Position numbers and translations under genes: made by a program | The notes under the pieces: generated by a model | What the model was told of the DNA's origin: nothing | What the model saw: only the letters and a program-made list of their open reading frames with translations | The model's database searches: none | From: Thiodiazotropha sp040507035 | GTDB taxonomy: Bacteria; Pseudomonadota; Gammaproteobacteria; Chromatiales; Chromatiaceae | Assembly: GCA_040507035.1 (NCBI GenBank) | Contig: JBEVVR010000021.1 | Coordinates: 16,540-80,539, forward strand | Direction: 5' to 3' | Length of the DNA stretch: 64,000 nt | In this document: positions 26,533-34,660 of the stretch, piece by piece | Numbering within the stretch: the first letter of the stretch is position 1 | How the letters are laid out: each line of letters starts with the position of its first letter

Positions 26533-28443
26533 ATGCAAAGTCTGAGTGATGTCCATACTGCGGGCGCGGTAGCCATTAAATTAATCGCTACCCTTGTCGT
26601 TGTCTGTGCGTTTCTGTTTGTTCTCTACGCCAGCTACCCGGGCTATATGAATCCGGACTCAATGAATCAGCTCACGCAGATCATTACCGGCGAGTTCAAC
26701 GATTGGCATGCGCCCTTCTCCACCCTGGTATGGTCGATGATCAATGAACTGATACCCGGACCCTTTGGTTTTGTCATCCTGGTCAATATCCTCATATGGG
26801 GTAGCATTCTGGTGCTGAGCTTTGCCTTCTATCGGCATATCGGTGTGTTGTCGATTGCAATTTTGAGCGTGCCTTTACTGCCGGGGGCGTTCAATATGTT
26901 GGGAAATGTGCACAAGGATGTGTTGTTGGTCGGATGGTTGCTGGTGGCGACTGTTTGCGCTTATCTGGCATATCGTGAAGGCGTGGGCCAGAGTAAAAAG
27001 ATGGTCTTTCTGATCCTTTCCAATTTGCTGGTCGTGGCTGCGTTTCTGACCAGGATGAACAGTATATTCGCCATCATACCCTTGCTGTTCTATATCAATC
27101 ATGGTTTTGGATGGCGACGCAATATCCTGGTTATTGCTGTTTTGTTTGTATTGATGCCGATGCTCCATGGCTCGCTCCTGGCAATGACTCAGGCTGAGAG
27201 GATGCATGCCGGCGATAGTATAAAAACCTATCAGTTGCTCGGCCTCTCATATATGCAAGGAAAAAACCTGTTTCCGGGTGAGTGGAGTGATGAGCAGACA
27301 AGGAAAATAGTCGAATCCTGCTATACACCGGTGCAGTGGGATACCGCATCGCTTTGGGGAAAGTGCGGATTTATACAAACAGGACTTGAACGCCAAAAAC
27401 TTTGGGGTTCTGACAGCTTGACCAAGGCATGGTTAAGTGGAGTGGTTGATAATCCCCTTGCACTGTTTACCCTTATGTCTGCCAGTTTTCACAAGAGCAT
27501 CAATGATCCCAACTCCCGTTCCATGTTCTTCAAGGCGGGACCGAGCGAGCTGTTTCATTGGGAAGTCGAAACGGATCCCCCCAGGTTGGCGACCGCACTG
27601 GTGCAACGCTATGTCACCTCACCGCTTAATGATCGACTCGGCAGGCCGCTGCTGTTCGCGGTTATCGCTATCATCGCTCTGGCGGTGCTGTTTTTCAAAC
27701 GATCGGACCTCAACAGTGACAGTGTCTTTGCCATGGCGTTGCTATGCTCCGGCCTGCTTAACATCCTGAGTTACTTCATAGTCACGGTTTCCGCCGAGTA
27801 TCGCTATTTTTACTGGTCGGGTTATGCAATTTACCTCGGTTTTTTGATTACTCTTTATTCCATATTGATTGATAGCCCGAACAGGCGTTTGCAATCCCCC
27901 GGTGGTTGGACGCAAAAGGCTCTAATCGGGTTGCTTGGTATCAGTGTCGGCCTGGTGGCGGGGTCCACTCCTTTGCCGCCGATCGAGCGTCATTTGAGCT
28001 TGACGCCCATGGATGAAAAGGAGATCACACTTAAGGGATTGCACCCTGCCTCGAAGCCGCGCTGGATGGGAATCAGTATGGATGGCGAATTCACACCCCA
28101 TGGTTGGCAAGCGGATGGTGAGGGTCGGTTGAATGGAAACAGACGCAATGGCGTACTGAATGTCAGTGTACCGACCCATGGTTTGGCGCTGGAGCTGGTA
28201 CTTGTCACGGGCAAAGATAAGGGCAGGGTGTTGATAGAGTCAGAGGGGTTCAGAGAGGTTGTGGATCTCTCGACAAGCGCTGACAAGGATAGGGTGGTGA
28301 CTCTCCGGCCTACCCCGACCCAGCGGATAAACAGCAACCGTTCGCTATGGTCTGCGCCGTTGAAGGCGCTCTTCTATGGTCTTGCAGCGATTCTGTTTCT
28401 GGTCTGGATGGATTCCCGGTACAGGTCAAAAATTGCACGATAA
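26533..28443 (+). CDS. Large polytopic membrane protein, probable GT-C-type transferase (GtrC-like)
   Basis: About 636 residues with roughly ten or more membrane helices in the first 480 residues, a soluble beta-rich domain (about 490-610) and a final helix before a basic tail. The motif YPGYMNPDSMNQL early in the first periplasmic loop and NVHKDVLLVGW near 130 are like polyprenyl-sugar-dependent GT-C membrane proteins. As the third gene of a GT2-GtrA-X set, it is the likely transferase that moves the sugar from the lipid carrier to a surface polysaccharide. The ATG at 26533 is preferred to an upstream TTG at 26503, but neither has a good ribosome site. Confidence 0.7.
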   Translation: MQSLSDVHTAGAVAIKLIATLVVVCAFLFVLYASYPGYMNPDSMNQLTQIITGEFNDWHAPFSTLVWSMINELIPGPFGFVILVNILIWGSILVLSFAFYRHIGVLSIAILSVPLLPGAFNMLGNVHKDVLLVGWLLVATVCAYLAYREGVGQSKKMVFLILSNLLVVAAFLTRMNSIFAIIPLLFYINHGFGWRRNILVIAVLFVLMPMLHGSLLAMTQAERMHAGDSIKTYQLLGLSYMQGKNLFPGEWSDEQTRKIVESCYTPVQWDTASLWGKCGFIQTGLERQKLWGSDSLTKAWLSGVVDNPLALFTLMSASFHKSINDPNSRSMFFKAGPSELFHWEVETDPPRLATALVQRYVTSPLNDRLGRPLLFAVIAIIALAVLFFKRSDLNSDSVFAMALLCSGLLNILSYFIVTVSAEYRYFYWSGYAIYLGFLITLYSILIDSPNRRLQSPGGWTQKALIGLLGISVGLVAGSTPLPPIERHLSLTPMDEKEITLKGLHPASKPRWMGISMDGEFTPHGWQADGEGRLNGNRRNGVLNVSVPTHGLALELVLVTGKDKGRVLIESEGFREVVDLSTSADKDRVVTLRPTPTQRINSNRSLWSAPLKALFYGLAAILFLVWMDSRYRSKIAR

Positions 28444-28540
28444 CCCGACATTCTCAGCCATCGAATCTATGGGTTGTGGATACGTGGGGTCTTAGTGGTT
28501 CAGGTTGTAGCTGAGTGTTCGCTGCCTATAAAGCTGTAAA

Positions 28541-28561
28541 TGGTGGGGCAGGGCCCCACCA
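28541..28561. terminator. GC-rich hairpin between convergent genes (repeat copy 2)
   Basis: Same arms TGGTGGGGC / GCCCCACCA and AG loop as at 7935-7957, with the same AAGCTGTA just upstream. It lies between the convergent gtrC-like and OmpA-family genes, again a position for bidirectional termination. Confidence 0.65.
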
Positions 28562-28596
28562 TATTGTGCTGGAGACTCAAACAGGGTTTGCTTAAC

Positions 28597-29430
28597 TCAG
28601 TCGCGAATCACGATCTCCACCCGGCGGTTTTTCAGGCGTCCCGCGCTGGTGCTGTTGTCCGTAATGGGTTGACTCTCGCCAAGTCCCATGGTGTCGATTC
28701 GCGCACCGTCGACCCCGGCCTGCATCAAGGCGTTCTTGACCGAGATCGCGCGCCGTTCCGAGAGGTCCTGGTTATAGGCGTCGCTGCCTACATTGTCAGT
28801 ATGGCCCTCGATCAGGAGCGTTTTATCCGGATATTCGGCGAGGAAGGAGGCAACCTTGTCGATGGTGCTCTTGGCCCCAGGCAACAGCTCGGTCTTGCCG
28901 GTTGAGAAGAGTACATCGCCCAGGGTCAGGACAATGCCGCGCTCGGTCTTCATTGCCTGCAGTTCAGCGAGTTCCTGACGCAGCGCCTCCGCCTTGGCCA
29001 GGGCGTTCTCCCGCTCCATCAGGGCCGCCTCCTTCTCCCGCAGCGCCTCGGACTTTGCCTGTTGTTCGAGTTGAATCTCAATCTCCCGGGCGCGCAGTCG
29101 CTCCTTGTCCTTGACCTCGCTCAGCTCGGTGAGCTTGGCATTGGCGGCCTTGCGGGCGGCCACAGATTCCGCGATCGAGACGCGGGTGGATCCGACATAG
29201 GCCAGGGAGCTCATGTCTTCCTCGTTTTCGGCTTGCGCGGCGCGGCTCAGCGCCTGATTGGCGCGTTCCAGTTCATCGGGTGCATAACGCAGCAGCTGTT
29301 CATTCTGCTTTGCCTCGGCAAAGGCCTGTTCGGCGTCGAGCAGGGCCTGATTTTTTTGCAGCGTGCCGCAGGCGGTGAAGAGTAGTGCCAAAGATGTGGC
29401 GGTGATCGAAGTGATCATAATTCGAGACAT
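28597..29430 (-). CDS. OmpA-family lipoprotein with DUF4398 domain
   Basis: A 277-residue outer-membrane lipoprotein. The signal ends in the lipobox LFTAC (Cys21). A helical DUF4398 region follows (about 25-105), then a coiled coil rich in Glu/Ala/Lys, then a C-terminal OmpA peptidoglycan-binding domain (about 160-275) with LIEGHTDNVGSDAYNQDLSERRA and NRRVEIVI. It likely ties the outer membrane to the cell wall. The smaller DUF4398 lipoprotein gene lies 38 bases upstream on the same strand, forming a two-gene operon seen in many proteobacteria. Confidence 0.93.
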   Translation of the reverse strand: MSRIMITSITATSLALLFTACGTLQKNQALLDAEQAFAEAKQNEQLLRYAPDELERANQALSRAAQAENEEDMSSLAYVGSTRVSIAESVAARKAANAKLTELSEVKDKERLRAREIEIQLEQQAKSEALREKEAALMERENALAKAEALRQELAELQAMKTERGIVLTLGDVLFSTGKTELLPGAKSTIDKVASFLAEYPDKTLLIEGHTDNVGSDAYNQDLSERRAISVKNALMQAGVDGARIDTMGLGESQPITDNSTSAGRLKNRRVEIVIRD

Positions 29431-29468
29431 GTTTGATCTCCCCTAAATCTATGGGTCTGTATCGTGGT

Positions 29469-29864
29469 TTACCTGCTCCTGGCACGCATGATCTCTTCAC
29501 GCAACACCTGAATGCTATTTTCCAGCTCCTTGACGGCCATTTCCGCCTCGGTCTTTGCCGCTATGGCCTGGGCCAGCTCCGCATCGGCCTGGGCCTCTTC
29601 AGCAAGGCGCTTTGCCTCCCCATACTCCTCCTTGGCGATGGCGGTTTCCGCGCGCTTCAATTTCTGTTTCGCGCGATCTATGGCTACCGGGGCATGCTTT
29701 ATGGTCTCTTGATTGTTTGCTGTCACCAGGGAGGTTTTGGCAGCGGCCATCTCTGCGACCGGCTCGGGGGTGGAGCTGCAGCCGATAAGCAGGGAAAATG
29801 TGAGTGCGCTGAAGAGGGGTATTGCGCATGAGCGCCCTTTGCTGAGGATGAGATCGATCATCAT
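29469..29864 (-). CDS. DUF4398-domain lipoprotein
   Basis: A 131-residue protein. The long N-terminus ends in lipobox LLIGC (Cys29), followed by a helical DUF4398 region with heptad-like AKT/AEE repeats. It is probably an outer-membrane-associated partner of the downstream OmpA-family lipoprotein. The start is one of two adjacent ATGs (29864 or 29861), with AAAGGAA upstream. Molecular function unknown. Confidence 0.85.
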   Translation of the reverse strand: MMIDLILSKGRSCAIPLFSALTFSLLIGCSSTPEPVAEMAAAKTSLVTANNQETIKHAPVAIDRAKQKLKRAETAIAKEEYGEAKRLAEEAQADAELAQAIAAKTEAEMAVKELENSIQVLREEIMRARSR

Positions 29865-30017
29865 GACAAGGTTCCTTTATCGGTATAGGTGTCGGTCCAA
29901 TAGCTATTTCAGCTTGAATAAGGCTGATTATTAGAGCGAAAGCCTGCTGCGTCAACCTGTTCAGACTGAGGTATAGAAAAAGTTGTTGATTCTGTGCCTC
30001 GGCACCGCTGCAACGGC

Positions 30018-30602
30018 TTACTGCAGATCCTTGATCAATGCTTCCTGGATCTTGGGATCGAGGCCCTCCACCGTGTAGTTATAGTTTTGGTGGTCTATGC
30101 CGGCGGAGAGGGCTGCACCGCTCTTTAAGGCATCGATCATGGGTTGGTTTAGCTCAAAACGGAGGAAATGTACCGCTGATGTCTTTTCCTCAGTGCTACG
30201 CTCCAGGTCTTCATTGGCGATGGGTCTGACCTTGTCAAAACCGGCGACCTGTAACCAGATAGACTCTTCAACACCGATCAGATTTGCAAGGGCCTGCTTT
30301 CGTGCATCCACATCGTTATACTCCATCATGAAGGTTGCCTTCCAGTTCGAGCCGTCGGGGATCAATGGATTGTAGACATCAAGTTCATCCTGAATGCCCT
30401 GCTGTTCGAATATCCGTTCGATGCGAAGCATCTCCTGTATCTGGTACTGCATGGTCAGCTCGTCTTCGAAATAGAGAGCGGCATTCGGACCGATGGCAAG
30501 GCGGCGATTCTTCTTGTGGTCGATCACCTTCGACCTGAACTCTTGACGAATTCTCGCATACTCCTCAAGGCTGTAGAGGTCGCTCTGTGAAAGATGGGTC
30601 AT
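30018..30602 (-). CDS. DUF3501 family protein
   Basis: A 194-residue soluble protein that begins MTHLSQSDLYSLEEYARIR and has the conserved stretch EFRSKVIDHKKNRRLAIGP followed by LYFEDELTMQYQIQEMLR. This matches DUF3501, which is regularly found beside rubrerythrin and a GlpC-like Fe-S protein, as here. Biochemical role unknown; context suggests peroxide or iron stress. GGAGAG precedes the ATG; an earlier in-frame ATG at 30641 lacks one. Confidence 0.88.
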   Translation of the reverse strand: MTHLSQSDLYSLEEYARIRQEFRSKVIDHKKNRRLAIGPNAALYFEDELTMQYQIQEMLRIERIFEQQGIQDELDVYNPLIPDGSNWKATFMMEYNDVDARKQALANLIGVEESIWLQVAGFDKVRPIANEDLERSTEEKTSAVHFLRFELNQPMIDALKSGAALSAGIDHQNYNYTVEGLDPKIQEALIKDLQ

Positions 30603-30712
30603 TATTCTCTCTCCTGGTAAATTACAAGTTGTCACTTCCATGTGTAGCGGCTCGAAATCTTTGTCTGGTCGCTGTTTTTAAATGTCTGTTATTATCATTT
30701 GCAGCTGATGGG

Positions 30713-32065
30713 TCAGAGGCCATAAGCGATACGGAGCATGCTGATCGGATGCTCAGGTGGCTTGCCGTCACCCAGGCCGTTTTCGATGTGGTGTCCCGCC
30801 ATCGGGCAGTCACTGCCGTAGTGGTCGGCCTCCGCCTGTTTCACCCGATTGACCACCGGTTTGCCGATCTTCATTGAATGGGCGTGGAACTCGCTCTTCA
30901 CCGCATAGGTGCCATCATGCCCCGAACACCGTTCGATAGCGGTGACCTCGGTATTTGGGATCAGGCTCAGGAGCTCCTTGGTCTTCGCGCCCACATTCTG
31001 CACCCGCTGGTGACAGGCCGCATGGTAGGCAACCTTGCCAAGCCCCTGTTTGAAATCGGTCTTCAGAAGGCCGTTCTTGTGGCGGATCATGAGGTATTCA
31101 AAGATATCGAATATCGCTTCTGACACCTTCTTCACCTGTGGGTCTTCCGGGAACATTAAAGGTAGTTCCTGTTTGAACATCAAAGCGCATGAGGGTACGG
31201 GAGCCACGATATCCCAGCCGGCATCGACCAGTTCCGCCAACGCAGGGATGTTGGCCTCCTTCGCTGCCTCCACAGCCTCGAGATTTCCCAGTTCGAGCTT
31301 GGGCATGCCACAACACTGCTCCTTTTGGGCAATGGTGACCGGTATGTCGTTGTGTTCGAAGACCGCAACCAGGTCTTCACCAACATGAGGTTCGTTATAG
31401 TTACCGTAACAGGTGCTGAAGAGTGCCACCTTACCCTTGGTGTCGCCGGCGGGGGTGCCTTCGGCGCTGCTGTTGATCCGTTCGGCAAGCCGTTTGCGCA
31501 ACGGCTTGCCATGAAATTCAGGTAGCTTGGCCTCGGGATGAACGCCAAGGGTGTGGTCGAGTATTTCGCGGAAGTTCTTTGCCTGATTAAAGCGATTGAC
31601 CACCCCGGCAACCACCGGGATGCCGGCCAGTTTCCCCAGGTTGTCGGTGCTGGTGAGCACCCGGTCACGTAGCTTGACGTCACCCTTTTTGTATTTGATC
31701 GCCTTGGCGCGCAGCATCAGATGGGGAAAGTCGATATTCCACTCGTGGGGCGGCACGTAGGGACATTTGGTCATGTAGCAGAGATCGCAGAGGTAACAGT
31801 GATCGACCACCTGCCAGTAGTCCTGTTTATCGACCCCGTCGACCTCCATGGTCTCCGATTCATCCACCAGATCGAAAAGGGTAGGAAAGCTCTGACAGAG
31901 ACTGACGCAGCGTCGACAGCCGTGGCACAGGTCATAGACCCGCTCGAGTTCCGCCATCAGCTTCTCTTCGTTGTAGTAATCGGGGCTTTTCCAGTCTATT
32001 GGATGCCTTGTCGGGGCCTCCAGATTACCCTCTTTCTGATTGCTGGGTGCTGCTGCCATTGCCAC
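30713..32065 (-). CDS. Fe-S oxidoreductase with two CCG domains (GlpC/HdrB-like)
   Basis: A 450-residue protein. Two [4Fe-4S] motifs (CHGCRRCVSLC and CYLCDLCYMTKCP) occupy the N-terminal quarter. They are followed by two cysteine-rich CCG-type domains (around CYGNYNEPHVG to EQCCGMPKLELG, and ACHQRVQNVG to ERCSGHDG), like heterodisulfide reductase HdrD and GlpC. It likely passes electrons, possibly to the neighbouring rubrerythrin, but the donor is unknown. A good GGAGT site precedes the ATG. The gene follows rubrerythrin after a pair of hairpins and precedes the DUF3501 gene. Confidence 0.9.
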   Translation of the reverse strand: MAMAAAPSNQKEGNLEAPTRHPIDWKSPDYYNEEKLMAELERVYDLCHGCRRCVSLCQSFPTLFDLVDESETMEVDGVDKQDYWQVVDHCYLCDLCYMTKCPYVPPHEWNIDFPHLMLRAKAIKYKKGDVKLRDRVLTSTDNLGKLAGIPVVAGVVNRFNQAKNFREILDHTLGVHPEAKLPEFHGKPLRKRLAERINSSAEGTPAGDTKGKVALFSTCYGNYNEPHVGEDLVAVFEHNDIPVTIAQKEQCCGMPKLELGNLEAVEAAKEANIPALAELVDAGWDIVAPVPSCALMFKQELPLMFPEDPQVKKVSEAIFDIFEYLMIRHKNGLLKTDFKQGLGKVAYHAACHQRVQNVGAKTKELLSLIPNTEVTAIERCSGHDGTYAVKSEFHAHSMKIGKPVVNRVKQAEADHYGSDCPMAGHHIENGLGDGKPPEHPISMLRIAYGL

Positions 32066-32081
32066 TACTCCTAATCTGTGT

Positions 32082-32132
32082 CATGGGGCGGCCCGAGGGC
32101 CGCCCATGGGTCATCCTGAGCCATGGGCTCAG
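32082..32132 (-). terminator. Tandem intercistronic hairpins after rubrerythrin
   Basis: Two stable stem-loops: GGGCGGCCC / GGGCCGCCC (within 32082-32108) and CTGAGCC / GGCTCAG (32116-32132). No T-run follows. They probably stabilise the rubrerythrin mRNA or reduce expression of the downstream Fe-S gene. Confidence 0.55.
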
Positions 32133-32147
32133 CTTGCTGCTTGAATG

Positions 32148-32564
32148 CTAGTCCATCTCATCCAGCGCTTTCTGATAGCGGTTTGCGTGGGAACGTTCCG
32201 CCTTGGCCAGGGTCTCAAACCAGTCAGCCACTTCATCGAACCCTTCGTCACGGGCGGTCTTGGCCATACCCGGATACATATCGGTGTACTCATGTGTCTC
32301 ACCGGCTACCGCGGCCTTGAGGTTGTCTCCGGTTGCGCCGATGGGCAGGCCGGTGGCGGGATCGCCACACTGCTCCAGATACTCCAGATGGCCGTGGGCA
32401 TGGCCTGTCTCGCCCTCTGCGGTGGAGCGGAACAGGGCAGCTACGTCATTATAGCCCTCCACATCTGCCTTGCCGGCAAAGTAGAGATAACGGCGGTTTG
32501 CTTGAGATTCTCCGGCGAATGCGTCTTTCAGATTTTGCTCAGTCTTACTACCTTTGAGTTCCAT
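32148..32564 (-). CDS. Rubrerythrin, short form without rubredoxin domain
   Basis: A 138-residue di-iron protein that reduces hydrogen peroxide in the cytoplasm. Ligand motifs are visible in order: AGESQANRRY, EGETGHAHGH, AGETHEYTDMY and KAERSHANRY. The C-terminal rubredoxin domain of classical rubrerythrins (about 190 residues) is absent, so an external electron donor is needed; the adjacent Fe-S protein is a candidate. The gene is divergent from a Fur-family regulator. Confidence 0.93.
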   Translation of the reverse strand: MELKGSKTEQNLKDAFAGESQANRRYLYFAGKADVEGYNDVAALFRSTAEGETGHAHGHLEYLEQCGDPATGLPIGATGDNLKAAVAGETHEYTDMYPGMAKTARDEGFDEVADWFETLAKAERSHANRYQKALDEMD

Positions 32565-32685
32565 GTCTGGTTCTCCAAAATTTGATGGTTGTTGTGGATA
32601 GAAACGTCGAGCACTGGTGCCCTTCGTAGGTGTTTAGAATAGTTATTAATCGATCTCTGAGCGAACGGTCTTTTCAATTGTACTG

Positions 32686-32700
32686 ATAGGTAGTTCCTAT
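32686..32700. promoter_or_regulatory. Inverted repeat in the rubrerythrin/Fur-like intergenic region
   Basis: ATAGG-TAGTT-CCTAT, a perfect 5-5-5 inverted repeat, lies midway between the divergent rubrerythrin and Fur-family genes. It is a candidate operator for that regulator. It does not match the classical Fur or PerR box, so this is inference from position and symmetry. Confidence 0.35.
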
Positions 32701-32875
32701 TACTAACGGTACCTCAATCGATGTTGGTGAATGGTTTGGGTCTGTATTAGATGCTATTTAAAGAGGCCTGTATTGTTTATCGTGCCTCTACTGAAATTCT
32801 ACCAAGCTCTCGAGTGGCAGACACGTTTTTTCGCAGGACATGGAAATTTTGAGTTTCTCTATTTATACTCTGCAG

Positions 32876-33310
32876 ATGGATTCGAAAAACGATAACCCAA
32901 CGACTCAGCAAGAGAGGATTGATTCGCTTCTCAGCAGTTGCGGTATCAATCTTACAAAACAGCGGCGTGTTATTGCCGACACCCTGTTTGCAAAAAATCA
33001 ACATGTTACCGCCGACCAGTTGTTTGATGCGGTGAAAGGGAGCGGTGCCAGGGTCTCCAAGGCCACTGTCTATAATACCCTTGGTCTATTCGTCAAAAAG
33101 GGACTGGTGCGTGAGATCTTCATCGACGCCAGCCGAACATTCTACGATTCCAATGCGAGTCATCACCACCATTTTTACAATGTCGATACCGGTGACCTGA
33201 TCGATGTCAAGGATCGCTTGGCGCCTCACTTTGTCAGTCACGAGCTGCCGGCTGGCACTGCGATGGATGTGGTCGATCTGGTTATTCGAGTGAGAAACTG
33301 CAACCCCTAA
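32876..33310 (+). CDS. Fur-family transcriptional regulator lacking CxxC (Irr/PerR-like)
   Basis: A 144-residue winged-helix repressor. The DNA-binding region includes LTKQRRVIADTLF and ARVSKATVYNTLGLFVKKGLVREI. The metal-sensing HHHHFYNVDTGDLIDV segment has the histidine cluster but replaces the usual CxxC by V-D-T-G; this pattern is like Irr rather than Fur or PerR. The start is uncertain: ATG 32876 is chosen because it gives the usual short N-terminus, but 32840 is also in frame. It is divergent from the rubrerythrin operon and upstream of cytochrome c peroxidase, so a role in peroxide or iron/haem control is likely. Confidence 0.85.
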   Translation: MDSKNDNPTTQQERIDSLLSSCGINLTKQRRVIADTLFAKNQHVTADQLFDAVKGSGARVSKATVYNTLGLFVKKGLVREIFIDASRTFYDSNASHHHHFYNVDTGDLIDVKDRLAPHFVSHELPAGTAMDVVDLVIRVRNCNP

Positions 33311-33388
33311 GCACCCGCTGGCGTTTGACCGACACCCGGTCGGCAGCCGCCACCTGAATCTCCAAAACTCCCCTGCCCCTTGTCCTAA

Positions 33389-33437
33389 TTGATCTGGATC
33401 ATTGTTTTAGAATTAGTCTAAATCTACTATTACCCGG
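33389..33437 (+). promoter_or_regulatory. FNR-type activated promoter upstream of cytochrome c peroxidase
   Basis: TTGAT-CTGG-ATCAT (33389-33402) matches the FNR consensus TTGAT-N4-ATCAA in nine of ten positions. A -10-like TACTAT lies at 33425-33430, which places a start near 33437 with the site centred at about -41.5, the class II activation position. This implies oxygen-limited expression of the peroxidase, as known for ccp genes in other bacteria. Confidence 0.6.
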
Positions 33438-33617
33438 CATATGGCAGGGTTTTTATCGCAGGCCGTCATAAGAGCCATTACCGGTCCACCAAGCGTTGCA
33501 AAAACCAGATCGATTACCCTGTCACTGGATGACCTTCCCCTTGTTGGTTAATGCCGGGGGAGGACTATTCAGGCAGAGGATGGTGTCAACAGAACTTCAA
33601 CTATTGAGTCAAGGAAC

Positions 33618-34607
33618 ATGATACGCAAACAACTGATTACTATCTCAATCTTGCTGGGTATTTCATCTGTAGCACTCGCAATGGATGAGCCGATCAAACC
33701 GATTAAACCGGTTCAGAATATCAACCTGGGCCAGGTTGAATTGGGCAAAAAGCTCTATTTCGATCCGCGTCTCTCCAAATCTGGATTCATCTCCTGCAAC
33801 TCCTGCCACAACCTCAGTATGGGGGGCACGGACAATCTTAAGACCTCGATCGGCCACAATTGGCAGCAGGGCCCCATCAATGCGCCGACCGTTCTCAACT
33901 CCAGCCTCAATGTGGCGCAATTCTGGGATGGCAGGGCGGCCGATCTGAAAGCGCAAGCGGGGGGGCCCATCGCCAATCCCGGTGAAATGGCCTTTACCCA
34001 TACCCTGGCAATCGATGTGCTGACCTCGATTCCCGAATATGTCATGGAGTTCAAACAGGTCTATGGTACCGACAAGATCACCATCGACGAGGTTACCCAG
34101 GCCATTGCCGAGTTTGAGAAGACCCTGGTGACGCCTAACTCACGCTTTGACCAGTGGCTGTTGGGCGATGCCCAAGCCCTGAGCGAGGATGAGTTAGCCG
34201 GTTACAAGCTGTTTAAAGAGAGTGGATGTGTCTCATGTCACAATGGCGAGGCCGTTGGAGGTAACTCCTTTCAGAAGATGGGCCTGGTTGAACCCTACAA
34301 GGCTAAGAGCCCGGCCGAGGGTCTGAGCGCGGTTACCGGTAAGGATGCGGATCGCTTCAAGTTCAAGGTGCCAACCCTGCGCAACGTGGAGATGACCTAT
34401 CCCTACTTCCACGACGGTGAGGCGGAGACCTTGACCGAGGCGGTGGATGTGATGGGGCGGTTACAGTTGGGTAAGAAATTCTCTGACAGTGAGAATGCCC
34501 AGATCGTTGCCTTCTTGAAGAGCCTGACCGGCGATCAACCTGCTTTCTTGATGCCGATCTTGCCGCCATCGACCGATAACACCCCTGAACCCAAACCCTT
34601 TGACTGA
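33618..34607 (+). CDS. Di-haem cytochrome c peroxidase
   Basis: A 329-residue periplasmic enzyme that reduces hydrogen peroxide with electrons from small cytochromes c. Signal peptide about 1-21 (ISILLGISSVALA). The high- and low-potential haem sites are CNSCH near residue 61 and CVSCH near 205. The conserved FWDGRAADLKAQAGGPI stretch is also present. The gene is preceded by an FNR-like promoter and ends in a strong hairpin shared with glk. The upstream neighbours (rubrerythrin, Fur-like regulator) suggest a joint peroxide defence. Confidence 0.94.
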   Translation: MIRKQLITISILLGISSVALAMDEPIKPIKPVQNINLGQVELGKKLYFDPRLSKSGFISCNSCHNLSMGGTDNLKTSIGHNWQQGPINAPTVLNSSLNVAQFWDGRAADLKAQAGGPIANPGEMAFTHTLAIDVLTSIPEYVMEFKQVYGTDKITIDEVTQAIAEFEKTLVTPNSRFDQWLLGDAQALSEDELAGYKLFKESGCVSCHNGEAVGGNSFQKMGLVEPYKAKSPAEGLSAVTGKDADRFKFKVPTLRNVEMTYPYFHDGEAETLTEAVDVMGRLQLGKKFSDSENAQIVAFLKSLTGDQPAFLMPILPPSTDNTPEPKPFD

Positions 34608-34615
34608 TTGATCCT

Positions 34616-34660
34616 AGGAGGTCCTGATCATGCCGGCCAAGGCATTGATCAGGTCCTCCT
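34616..34660. terminator. Bidirectional hairpin between ccp and glk
   Basis: Fifteen-base arms AGGAGGTCCTGATCA / TGATCAGGTCCTCCT (one mismatch) with an inner TGCC / GGCA extension. It lies between convergent genes, and its right arm contains the glk stop codon (34649-34651). Confidence 0.7.

Noticed and set aside
25116..28443. Prophage origin for the gtr-like cassette
   Set aside because: No integrase, attachment repeats or phage genes flank it; base composition resembles the neighbours.
32640..32655. PerR-box-like TTAGAATAGTTATTAA
   Set aside because: Only partly matches the TTATAAT-N-ATTATAA consensus and lacks clean symmetry; the nearby ATAGG-N5-CCTAT repeat is a better operator candidate.
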